The notes beneath the pieces were generated by a model. It saw only the letters and a program-made list of their open reading frames with translations. It was not told the DNA's origin and did no database searches. From Amblyornis subalaris (Eukaryota; Chordata; Aves; Passeriformes; Ptilonorhynchidae): DNA of 64,000 nucleotides. The stretch is taken from assembly GCA_018881555.1 (NCBI GenBank), contig JACAXG010000009.1, forward strand, positions 508,133 to 572,132. The letters are read 5' to 3'. Positions 25,987 through 37,700 of this stretch are shown one piece after another. A program made the position numbers and the translations under genes. The first letter of the stretch is position 1; every line of letters starts with the position of its first letter.

Positions 25987-27887
25987 GTACTCCACAGCCC
26001 TTCCCACTTAGCTAGGACTTTAAGAACTGCCTCACTTGTTCCAGCGCAATTTAAAAACCACTTAAGACGGATCCTGCCTTGAATCACAAAAGAGCATTCA
26101 CCATGGCATTTAATAGTAGTGACAAATGAGTTGGGATGGATTGCCAGCCCCTTTTCAAGTGTTGGAGACTGGCCAATGTTCACCACGACCATACCAGTGC
26201 AACTCCACCATCTATGAACAACCTAAAGCTGCTTCACTGCAGCTGTTGAAAACAGCTGTATTCTATGTCAGCACCACAAGGTAGTGCCTCCATCCATAGG
26301 AGATTGTCCTAGAAACAAGCAAGCCAGTGGAAGAAAGGAAAGTGCTATCACCTTCACTTGGCAGGTCAGAAACTGAAGTTTATAGATATAAACCATCTTG
26401 CTCGTAATTATCAAAAAAATGAGTGTGACAGGGAGAACTTTTTTCAGAGAAAATAATCTTTCACTTTAACCAGAAAACATCCTAGACAGAAAATCCCACT
26501 TTGAAATATGGCAAGGAAGACGGAGTTGCCCCTGTCCAGTCTCTTACCTTATTGGAATAACTTTCCCATTTCTATCAAAGATAAAAAAAAGGTCAAAGGA
26601 TATTGTAGCTATATAATTTCATATGGCAGATGATGAAGTTGTACAGCATGTAACACATCTGAGGTGAGACTGCAGTGCAGCCTTTTTGGCTTTTAGACCA
26701 TTGAGGTTTTTTGCTATTTTCCATAAAATCTTTCCATTTTGGAAGGCAATACAGAGCTGCGTACTTGCGGCAAAATTTTGGTAGCTACAGAGTAAGGCTG
26801 CATGCTGCTATATTCAAAGGACACTGTGCCTCAGCCACCTTCCAGCAATGCAACAAGTCAAAATACATTCAATTCTATAAAAGCCTGTTTTCATCTACCC
26901 AGGCAGGGTTGGAATGTGTTTTCATGGTTGAGTAGTCTTTTCTGTTGTCATCCTCATCTGGTGGAAAGTTGTGGAAAAAATTAAGAAACTCCATTCAAAT
27001 GAAAATTTCTTGTCATCTGGCATCCCTGCTGTAAACTGGTGGTCACCATTTCACCCTGTTCTTTCAATTACCTTTCCAAGTCTCATCTTCCCCTATCACA
27101 GACGATGTTCTCTTCATCTCTGTTCCTTTATCCTTGTACACACATTTTTAAAGAGAATGTCCTTATCAATCATTCTGCACTTTATGGCCGCTTCAGGTTG
27201 CAAAGTTCTCTCAAGACTATTAAAACAAGCCTCTTTAAAGAAAGAAATATACAAAGTCCTCTGTCCAAACTGGAAGGTAGCATTCACCAAACCACTGGAA
27301 GGTAAGAGCTCGTACGGGAAGCTATGTCCTTCCAAAACCAGACACATATTCTATTCCATCTATGCCTCTGAAACTAAGAATAACTTCTAGCACTGGGAGA
27401 ATGACCACAAGGGGAAGAAATTGGAGGAGTTATTTATACTAGTAAGTATTTAACGGATTTTTTTGGATGGAAGATCATACACAACAGTAATCAGAAAAAT
27501 GAAATCTCACTGAGGAACACTAATGCAAAATTTGCAATGCAAAGCTGAAACTCTTCTTAAAATGTGGGCAGGCAAATATACATTTCACACTGTTCTCATT
27601 GTTTTCACTTTGCATCTGCCAGAGATCTCTGTATTCAATGTGCAAGTAGGAGCCAGGAAATCTCAGGGAGACAACTAACAGAGGGAGAACCAGACCACTG
27701 TTATCCTGAGAGTCCAAATAGGAGAACTGGGTACTTAGAGAAGAAAAAAAAAAGTATTAAACATTGAAATTTATGACCACTATCTTTGGTGGAGCATGGA
27801 GGTGGCTAAGCCAGCAGCGGGAGAGGCTGCAGTGGATGGGCCAGCCATGCAAAGGACTGAGGAGCCAGAGGGGCCAGGGAGCCCAAG
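25987..27887 (-). other. PTN: PTN intron 1, non-coding segment
   Basis: I recognise no gene in this stretch. The last 100 bases (27790-27887) are GC-richer than the surroundings and end in a purine-rich run just before the LTR. They could be a scrap of retroviral internal sequence, but no coding similarity is visible. Confidence 0.6.
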
Positions 27888-28430
27888 TGTTGTATTGAAT
27901 AAAGGCTCCGAGGTCCAGAATAAGATCTCCCCCTAAGATGATTAGGAAGGTCTCTCCCATCTAGGCCCTGCTAAGTTGTGTCCCCCTATTCAGTTGGTTT
28001 GTCCCTGTCAATCTATGTTCCCTATATGGTTATGTTCTGGATTGTTCTCCCTCACTTGATGCCCCATTGGCCCTGCTCCCCTGCTCCTCCCCTGACCTAC
28101 CCTCATTGGTTTGTGCATTGTAGTCCCGCCTTTTCTCCTCCCTCCCTCTTGCCAAACACCTCGTGCGATTGGCCCTCAGTGTTTCATTCAGTATATAAGC
28201 CTGTGTCACCCTGCTCTTTATGGCTCTCCTTCCCTGACCCTCCACCAATGAACACCTTTTGTGGAACATCATAAGGAGAGTCCACCTCCAACTCTTTGCT
28301 CCCAGCTAAAGGCGCTGAGTGTGTGAGTGTGTGTTGACCACCGCACACTGCATCAAGGCACCACCGGACGCAGGACTGCTCTCAGGAAGGTTGTGGCTAC
28401 TTTATGTCTAGCCGAGGCCACGCCACGACA
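27888..28430 (+). mobile_element. Solo LTR of an endogenous retrovirus
   Basis: The block runs from TGTTGT to ACGACA, giving the imperfect inverted TG...CA ends expected of an LTR over 543 bp. Inside are inverted CCAAT boxes (for example ATTGG at 28168-28172), a TATATAA box at 28192-28198, and a GC-rich downstream part. Organisation matches the element near 6970-7400. No retroviral genes are adjacent and I could not find a matching target duplication. It lies in PTN intron 1, opposite to the gene. Confidence 0.75.
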
Positions 28431-30000
28431 GTGGAGAGAGTTAATGGCAAGCCAAGAATAACAAAATGATCCAAGGACTACTTTTCAGTTACTCAAGATT
28501 CACATAAATAAAAGTGCAATGGGTCACACATGAAAATCTTTCTTCAGACCTGTCTTTTTAACCACAATGTCTAGAGATATTTTATTTCATTTTTACTTTC
28601 TTTCTTTTTTTGAGGTGTCCAGATTCTGCACAGACTTGTGTGATACAAGTTGTACTGAAGACATACTGCATTGTCACAGCATTACGGAATCAGCCAGGAG
28701 ATGCCAGAAAGATAAGAGTGCATTTAGGAAGAAACAAATTGGCATTTTGAACCTCCAAAGGGAGGCTACAGCCTGGAGGCAGTTGAAGTACTGCTGGAAG
28801 GCAGGTTTTATTCAAATTAAGTTCTTATTAACATATAAATAAGGTAATTTTTAAAAGCTGTAACTATGCCGCGTATCCAAACACAGTAATAACTAAAAGT
28901 AAAAAGAAAAAAAAAAAGCAGGCTGAGAAAAGCTCAGATTTCTTGTTGATCTACTGATCAACTCTTTCCAGACAATATCCTTTTTCACTTTCTAAACCAG
29001 ACTGGTTTTCACCTTTGGACCTTATACCACAGCAACCAGGCTCCTGATGAAGCTCTTTGAGAAGCACCCCTCTGTGACTCTGAACAATCAGTTAGTCACA
29101 CAAACTTAGTGCTAATTCACCAGCAGAAAGTAAGAGAAAGAGAAAAATAATTTATGCTTAATTTCAAAAGAAAATTTTAAAGCTTGGAAGATCTATCTTC
29201 TGTAATTGATAGCTGAAGTTTCGATTATTGTTTCCTACTCCTCAAAATAGCCCTAGCTCTAGTGCAAAGATTTTTCTGGTAGGTACTTCAATCACCCATA
29301 TAGAGAATTTGTTTTATATGACAGATATTTCTAATGGCCTCTAAGGCATTTTCCTGGAAGGTGAGATTATTATGCCCTAGTGAATACCANATGTTTAGCT
29401 TCCACAGGAGATATGGAGAAACTTCCACTATAAAGTGCCTCATAGGACAATACTTACAGCATTCAGATAAGAGAGTTTTGGGCTGAAAAGAGAAACGTTT
29501 TCCAACACAACAGAGAGGTGACGTGAATCAGGACTCCCTTACTAAATATTACATTCAAAAGTCTGCTAGATAAGGGCAAGGCAGGATGATATAGAGCAGC
29601 CTCACTGCTCTCCTCTTCCTTGTTATTCCAGAAAATTTTTAACTTAACCTCTTGTTATGTGTAGCTACACGGCATTTCTCAGTGAATAAAATATTTGCCA
29701 AGTGTTATTCAACAGAACTTTCTAAGAATGTGTCTCCCAGCAGAACTGCAGAACAGTCCTGTTTGTCATGCATGAAAGAAACCACTCATAAGCACTTCAA
29801 CAATCACAGAGGCAGGATTTTTAGAAAAAAGTTCCAAATTTTTCTGTTCTCTGCATGATGCATGGAGAGATACTTAGAGATTCAAGTCATAGAACTCCAT
29901 GTTTTTCAGACCATGTTCCTAGAGTTGAAAGCCAGGTAATCTCTTTAGAGCCTGCTGCTGAGTAGAGCTCTAGGGTTCACATTGTTTACACCATTTGGGA
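28431..30000 (-). other. PTN: PTN intron 1, non-coding segment between two LTRs
   Basis: There are about 1.6 kb of AT-rich sequence with one ambiguous base (29390). No gag, pol or env similarity is visible, so the flanking LTRs are not the two ends of one provirus; they also differ in sequence. Confidence 0.65.
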
Positions 30001-30779
30001 TGTTATCCTGGGTTAACTATAAAAGGATGTATTCTATTACCACCCACATATTTCCTTGATAAGCTGGATATTCACAGTTACACACCTGGTCCCTGAAGCT
30101 ATGCTCATGTGAGGTAGGGTGGTACTCCTTATCTCAACTGAGATAACCATTCCGGCAAACAGCAAGTACCACCCATCCTGAGTAGATTATCTCCGTTAAT
30201 GGCCCATTACTGAACCAGATAAAATACCAACCAATAGAATGTCAGAAATCGTTTGCTCCCCGGAGAGGCCTCATGTGAGCTGATTGCCAAAGCAACCAGT
30301 AGAATGTTGGGAAAATCCCTTTACATTGTGGAAGTTCCCGCCCCTGGAGGAGGTACCAGCCAAGAAACACAACATAAAAGCAGGCTTTGAGATAGGAGAA
30401 ATCACTCCACTCCACTGGACTGGACTCAACTGGTCTACCAGAACTACTCCACTCCACTGGTCTACTGGACTCGACTACCAGGATGGGACTAGCAGGACTG
30501 GACTACCAGACCACTGGAAATCCAGAGGACTCCAGACCACCACCATCACTGGATACGCAGTGGACCAGACCTTCTACAGGACCAGGATCTAATTGGACTA
30601 TAAAGCTACCACCCTGGTCAATGGGGTATCAGGTTGTACTGTGACTCTGTTGGTTTGTTTAGGCTGGTGTTTCTGTATTCTGTATTCTGCATTTATTTTA
30701 ATCTTTTTATTAAAATTGTAATTCTGATCTAAAATCTCTTGAGTATTTTGTGTGGGGTTAATTTCCCCTGCCGGTTACA
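30001..30779 (+). mobile_element. Solo LTR with an internal tandem array
   Basis: The proposed ends are TGTTATCC and GGTTACA. It has a TATA-like CATAAAAG at 30373-30380, an ATTAAA polyadenylation signal at 30709-30714, and a T/GT-rich tail after it. Between promoter and signal is a degenerate tandem array of ACTCCACTGG/ACTGGACT units (about 30403-30518). The order U3, TATA, R with repeats, ATTAAA, U5 supports an LTR of about 780 bp. It differs from the other LTRs in the window. No target duplication is obvious, so the ends are provisional. Confidence 0.7.
30403..30518 (+). repeat. Degenerate tandem array of ACTCCACTGG/ACTGGACT units inside an LTR
   Basis: Units of about 8-10 bp built from ACTCCACTGG, ACTGGACT, GTCTACTGG and GACTACCAG recur through roughly 115 bp with many substitutions. 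The array begins some 25 bp after the TATA-like box of the surrounding LTR, so it would fall at the start of any transcript from it. Confidence 0.8.
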
Positions 30780-33700
30780 GTCAAACCAGCACAGATGTAC
30801 ATTTTTTTTCCCTTCCTCATGCAAGCTGCCACTTCTCATTCTCCCAGTCTTCTGCACTGCTAATACGTGCAGAAATTCACTACTGTATTTTCCCATATGA
30901 AGAACTTGTCAAGGAAAGACTGTATGCTCTTGGCAGAAGTTTATCCTGGGATTATGCCAATAAACAATCATTTTCTGGTTGCCACAAGCATGCCATTATT
31001 TCAGTTTAGCCATTCAGTCCACTCCAGTTCAGCTCTGTTAGTGCTTCCTTAATAAACCCTTATTATCAGGGGCTTAGGCCTCAGTCATTTGAATTCATGC
31101 TCAGCCGGGACTTAGTATTCAGGGGCCCAGTCCAAATGTGGTTAAAAAAAATGTATAATTGAAACACTTACTTTGCCACAGAGCAGAGACAATGAAATTT
31201 TGTTGGCTGCAAGCTATATTTGAACACTTAAAGACTTAGGAAAAGCTGGATATTGAGACTTGTTTTATAAACAACACTTGGAGGCTTTAGTTCTCGCTGG
31301 AAGAGAAATGCAATGGCAGTCTTTTTGCCTTTGTCCTTCTTTGCATGTGCTTTACAACACAAATTTAATTTTCTCATCTATTTCTAATCAAACCTATTCT
31401 TGAGGCTAGATTTGGTGGGGGCAGACAGGACCCAAAACCCGAAAGCACCCTGGAGCTCCCACTGAGGTAGGTCCAGACCTGGGACAGCACCTGAGACAGC
31501 TCCTCCTCCCAGGACATAACTCCTGACTGCTCCACTGGCTTGGTGCCTACTGAGGAGGCAGCCTGAGACACTTATCTGTAGAGCATGGGCTTTACAGCTT
31601 TGATCCAGGAGCCCCAGTTCTCCTAGAAAGCAACAGGCAGTCTGTTTTACTCAGGGCACCACACACACACTGAATTAACAAGGGGACAGGCTCCAGACTT
31701 TGAAATTTAAGTCATCTTCATTGCTGCACAGATCAATTAAGAAAAACAGTTTACCTGGAGATTAGTTATAAATCCCAGTCTGTAGGGTTTGTCACTGAAA
31801 AACTCACAACTGACCCCCTCATGTGCTCCACTGTCAGAAACCCCTTAATATTTAATTTGTTCTTGATTTTCTATTCTTTACAATAACGGTGTAAAAACCA
31901 TTAATCATAGCATTTTGTTGGTCCCAGGCTGGACGTCTCTATGCAGTGCCTGTTCAAGACAGGAGAAGCAGCATGAATACCTCAGACAAATCAGGATGGC
32001 ATCTGTCTGTTCTTCTCAAGCAAGTTCTCTTTATACAAGTTGGATTCTACAAGAAACCAACATTTAAATGCAAAAGTATATCACCCACAGTTCAAATTAG
32101 TGAGGCTTTACACTGTTTTCCTTCCCTTCCAATATATCATCCCTCAATGGGATACCATCCTTACCGTTCTAGAGATAAACATCAGTGAGACACATCCTCA
32201 TCCCCTCCACCCTCTCCTCTCCTTTTCTCTCTGCAATTATGATCAAATATGCAAACCACGGAATATGGACTCTCTGCCCTGTATCCAAATAAGGGTGGGT
32301 AGGGCCCTAGAAAAAACTGGCTTGCAAGATGTGGAATTCTCTGATAACTTGGTTTGGAAGTAGGAACACGAGAAAACCAACAAAGTGTCATAAAAACACA
32401 TACACATTTTGGACATCTAAGTGAAGTCCTTCTCCATTTGTTGCTTCTAGTCACTCTGCAGGTTATTCCAGAGAGTAGTCCAGCCTGGGAGGACAGGGAA
32501 AGTACACAACGTTTCTCACAGAGATGCTTTACTCACGACAGAATCCCTTGTGAACACTTTTTGTTTCTGTTCCCATAAACTCAACTGAAAGTCTTTACTG
32601 CTACTGCTCACTGAGGAATTTGGAGACCAGCACAGCAGAAGCAGCTTTCCAGGGACTGCTCTGCTACTGTGAGCTGCCATAGTGGTAATAAAGACAAGTT
32701 AGTGTGTGACTGAAAGGCCAATTTCATGGGGTCCCCTCTGGGCCCAGGGACCCTTGTCAGAGCAAAGGGCTCCGGAAGGCTCTGGATTCTTCAGTTACAG
32801 CAGAATTACACACACAAGAATCCTGAGACAACAGGAGTGACATCCACCTCAAATGAAATCAGTGTCATACAAACCTCTGAAATTGAAGCTGTCTAGAAAT
32901 GCACCAGACCTTGTAAGCTTTCCACTGCTTTTTATACTCTTCATGAGGGACTAGACAGCTGAATATATTTTTAACTCTAAATGGTACTTCCCCTTGATCC
33001 TTTGTTTCTAATTTCTTCCCAGAGGCTTAATAAGCAGAAAAGTGTTGTGGTATGCATGGTTTTTACAACTTCAGTAAAAAAAGGAATTCAGTTTCAATGA
33101 GTTTCCCAAGAACACAGTCTATTTTAACCACTGAGTTTTGCCATTTCTCCTTTTTGTGAATTAATGATGGGGGGGAAAGGCCTTAATAAAACTCCAGTAG
33201 CTGAAGAAGTTAATAGGCAGGTACTGGGGAGGGGTGGGGAAGAAAAGAAGAAAGGGGATGTTAACTCTCAATAGTTTTAGTGGAAAGTTGTGACATGTCT
33301 TTATGGTTTTATTTCTGCACAGCTCAAACATGCAATGCAATCAGTCCATTCTTTTATTCGCAACACAGCTACCACCAACCAGAGTGATTTTTCCAGAAAT
33401 GCCTCAGGACTTTGTTGCAGAGCCCCAACCACAAGGCTGGTATAATCTACCAGGAATTAAATGCATGATTTCTCATTAGGGAAGATAACTCAAGGGTCCT
33501 CGACGTACACTCATTTGCAGTGTCTGTATAGGTGCAATACAGCATTGCCCTCTGCTGGATTTTAAGCTGTCTACTCGTGCAAAAGTTGCCTCTGGCTGAG
33601 CTAGAGAGGGTGATTTTTAAACAAACACTGTACTAATTACCATAAGGGAATATCTTGCCACCAAATAAGGAATGAAGTAGTGAATGAATGCTTATTCCTA

Positions 33701-34147
33701 AGGCTTTTTTTTCCCACAAGACTAGCACTGCTTCAGACAAGAGCCAGTGTTGTCTCATTCAGCCCTTCCCCAGTGCGGCAACAGTCACAGACTATTAATG
33801 CATCTCCCAGAGCCCAAATGCTAAAGAGTGTCAGTGCACAATCAGATACACAACATCTAAACAAGCCAAAGCTGAATTGTAGGTGAACAGTGACTAAATC
33901 CATGCCACAGTTCTGGTACCTACAAGATAGGTCTGTCTCACATGACTGTCACGTGCAACTGGGTGCTGCCCAACACACAGCATTCCTGCTATATACAGGC
34001 CTGCTGACACCAACTTCTTTCTGGGCATCTCCCGATGAAAAAATTGGAGTGCTATTTCCAACCTCTTCATAGGTATGAATACAGAGACTGTGGACTGATG
34101 CAGGATGATTACNACAAGAATGAGGAAGGATCTCCTGCTTTTGACTA
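30780..34147 (-). other. PTN: PTN intron 1, non-coding segment
   Basis: I see no gene or clear transposon. One ambiguous base occurs at 34113. Short G-rich and A-rich patches occur near 33168-33258. Confidence 0.65.
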
Positions 34148-34713
34148 GTATAGAGTTAAATTTCTTCCTAGTAACTGGTACAGTGCTGTGTTCTGGATTT
34201 AGTATGCAAATATTGTTGATAACACACTGATGTTTTATGTGTTACTAAGTAGTGTTTATACTAAGTCAAGGACTTTTCAGCTTCCCATTCCCTCCAACGA
34301 GCAGGCTGGAGGTGCACAAGAAGTTGTGAGTGGACACAGACAGGACAGCTGACCCCAGCTGACCAAAGAGCTATTCCATAACATAGAACATCATGCTTAG
34401 TGTATCAACTGGGAGAAGTTGGTCAGAAGTTGCCTATAACTGCTCAGGGATGGACTGGGCATCAGTCAGTGGGTGATGAACAATTGTATTGTCCATCACT
34501 TGGGGGTTTTTTTTCTTTGTTTTATTTCTCTTTTTTGTGCTGTCTCCCTTTTCATTATAATTCTTCTTATTTTTATAGTTATTACATTCTATTTTATGTC
34601 AATTATTACACTGTTCTTATCTCAACCCATGGGTTTTACATTCTTTCCAATTCTCCTCTCCTTCCTACTGGAGAAAAAGGTGAGTTAGTGGCTGCATGCT
34701 ACTTAATCGCCAG
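34148..34713 (+). mobile_element. LTR of a common avian endogenous retrovirus, truncated at both ends
   Basis: The text closely follows an LTR that is abundant in bird genomes. Recognisable parts include GTGCTGTGTTCTGGATTTAG, GTTACTAAGTAGTG, AAGTCAAGGACTTTTCAGC, CTGGAGGTGCACAAGAAGTT, GGACAGCTGACC, CTGGGCATCAGTCAGTGGGT and ATTGTATTGTCCATCACTTG. A T-rich tract and CTCAACCCATGGGTTTTAC follow. The terminal TG...CA ends are missing, so the copy is truncated, and the TATA position is degenerate (GTGTATCAACT). This attribution is from memory of the family, not a search. It lies opposite to PTN, with no viral genes beside it. Confidence 0.85.
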
Positions 34714-37700
34714 TACAATACAAAGCAAATCTTTTTGTCCATTCCTGCTTTTCATCATCTATCATTTGCTGACTATTCCTTGTCTTTTTGACTTTTGGTA
34801 TAACTAATCAAATGCACATACATATAGAGGTATATAGGCATACCTATATTTGTAAACACTTATTTGAACACAGCTGCCTGCAACGGGTTAATTACACTCA
34901 TATGACCTAGAGAAAAACAACAAATCCCATTTCTATATTGCTTCAGCTATTTTTCTTGCTGATCATGTAAAAGACACAGCANGACCTTTTGCATCCTGTA
35001 GCTTGATGCTGTACAAAATGGGACCACATCCAGAGAATCAGGACATCTGCTAATTCAAACTAATATATGGGAAGCTGAGAGTTAGCAAAATACTGTTTCA
35101 GATAAAAGGGAAGTGCAAAAGGAAAGCTCTTTTCCATTTATACTAATTTCCAACCCATAGTCTACCCTTGCGCTTCCTAAGTGGTTCTTCATTGGGTTTC
35201 TTCTAACTTTGCTTTTCCCACCATTCTTTCTCCTTTTCACTCTATACCTTATTCTCCGATTCCAATCTCAATTTAACATTTTAATCATTTTCCCTCTTCC
35301 ACCAAATATATGTGCAGTATATTCGCTTCAGAATATCTAGTCTGCAGAAGCAACTGCTTATATGCCCCATTTTCTTAGGATTCTAAGTCTGTTATGTCAC
35401 TAGTGGCTGTGGGAGAAACCTCCTTTTCTCTATGGGTGGTATTGTTAACAGTGATAACAACAACAACGATAATAAAAAACTCGGATTCTAAAGATACTTT
35501 CTTGCTTTGTTGCTTAATGAGAATATCTGCACTCTAAAGAGCCCCTTTTAGTCTGCTTCTCCCTGTAAGGTATTCACAGCTCTCTGTGGGAGGCTTCTTC
35601 CTAAAAATAAATGTCATGATTTGTTTTCTCTTATGTTATAGCTAATTAAATTTTGCCACCATAACATTTCACCTTTTCATTATGCTGCATTTCCAAAGTA
35701 TCAGACTGCACTTTGCCCTTCTCATGCTTCTTTTCTCCCTGTACTGGCAAGCCAAAAGCCATAGCTGGGTTTTAACTTAAGAATTTTCAACCCCAGCCAC
35801 ATGCAATGGAAACAAAAACCAAACTTCACATAGTTTGATCTCTAGGAAGAAGTTAGCACCACGGGTCAAGATTTGATAATCTAACAATTTCAGNTTACAA
35901 ACTGTGCAAAGAAGAAAACAGTAATAAAAGGTCTGCATCGTCACGTATGAAAGCATTCAGATGTGAAATTGTGAAGAATGTACTAAAAGGGTGACAGATG
36001 GAAGATAAGAATTCTATACATAGTAAGAAAGGTGATAAGATTCACATTATCTTGAAATCAATTCTTAAAGTTTACCTAGATGCCAAAATAGACTTTTATA
36101 GACCAGGCAGACATTAAAGAACACAATTTACAGCATCAGCCCAGTTTTTCACTGCTTTGTGGGGGTTTTTTTTAATTATGTATCCTTGTGCAAATGAGTA
36201 GGCAAAATGATCCATTAATATTTTTTACTCACCTTGAACCAATGACTGGACAACATGCCAAACCATAAAATCATTCTTGTAATGATGGGAGAAACCTAAA
36301 CATGCATCAATTCCAAAACAGTATCAGTTATCAATTGTTTTGGAATTATCAGCAATCACTATGGCCAGTGATGCAGATGATCTCTTCAATTTAAGACTGA
36401 GGGAATAAATCATAATGCAAATATTTCAGCAAAGTGATCAGAGGTGCAAGGCAATATATAAAATTCTCAACATGCCACACTCAGGTTCATTCCCTACTCC
36501 ACATTTTAAAGCACAACCTTTCAAATGAAAACAAACAACCAAACACATTGCTATTTAAAATACAGGTTACAAACTTTACTTAAGACTGTTCTTGATCTTT
36601 GGGCACACTGTACATCATGATGGATTATACTGTTAACCAATTAAATTAATATTTTTTTCTACAACAGTAGCCATTCATGTTTTACACTGGAAAATTCCTG
36701 GTGATGATGATATATCAGAATGTGAAAAATCTCCATGTGACCACTGTTCTGTCCTGAACAACCATGGGGGAAAAAAAAAAGAAAAAAAGAAAAGATTTTG
36801 CAAGGCTTTAGGTGGCCACAAATATAATAGTGACAGTATATCCCTGATACTTTTTGATAACAATGTCAGAAAAACAATGCAAGAAAACTATCAAACGGCT
36901 GATCCTTCTTTTCTCTCCCAGGGTATGGGTGTCCCAAAAGGTCTTGGCACATTCCAAAGCAATATGCAGAATCCCTGGAGGACAAGACTGGAGTGGGAGG
37001 ACTCTGGCAACATGCAGCCTCCTTTTGAGTTAAATGTTGCCAATAGGGAAAGGGGAAAAAAATAGTTTGTTCTCTTTACAGTTATACCATATAATTGCAT
37101 TTGGAAATTATTGCCAACAAGAAGGTAGAAAAAGTCTAGTGTAGCTTTCAAAATACCTGCCTGAAAGTAACAACGGTATTTATCTTTCCTGAGACTGACA
37201 ATTTCTGCAAAAACTAAAATAATAATCTAAAAAAAAAAAATCAAGCCAAAACAAGCCCCAAAACATTCAAGGGAGCCAGCATTGGATCTTCTCTCACATA
37301 TAAAACTACAGGATCATGTGTTCATGTCTGTAAGGCTGCATGCTTTAGAAAGTAAAAACCCACTTTAAGTGAACTTGCTGCCTTTAAAGAATAAAAGAGT
37401 AGATTCCACAAACTCCAAGATTTTTTCTGGCAACTTGCTGTGTTGATAGGGTTAACCAGTCAAGTGCTTGCATGTTCAGTCCTAAGGGACTTGGGACTTT
37501 ACTGGCATGTGAAATACCTACATTCACAAAATGTGAATTTTTTGTACCTCTGCTCAGTGCTCAAGTAGTGCTGATAATATCTCAGATAGCAGTGCAGTTT
37601 AAATACAGCTAACTATAAATGCAGCTCAGCTCTATCCTGAATAGATAAAATATTGGAAATCTCTGGCTTCATAGGGCTCATTATAAGCTAACTTATCTCC

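Noticed and set aside
27888..30779. The two LTRs at 27888 and 30001 as the ends of one provirus
   Set aside because: They are unrelated in sequence and the 1.6 kb between them shows no retroviral coding sequence.
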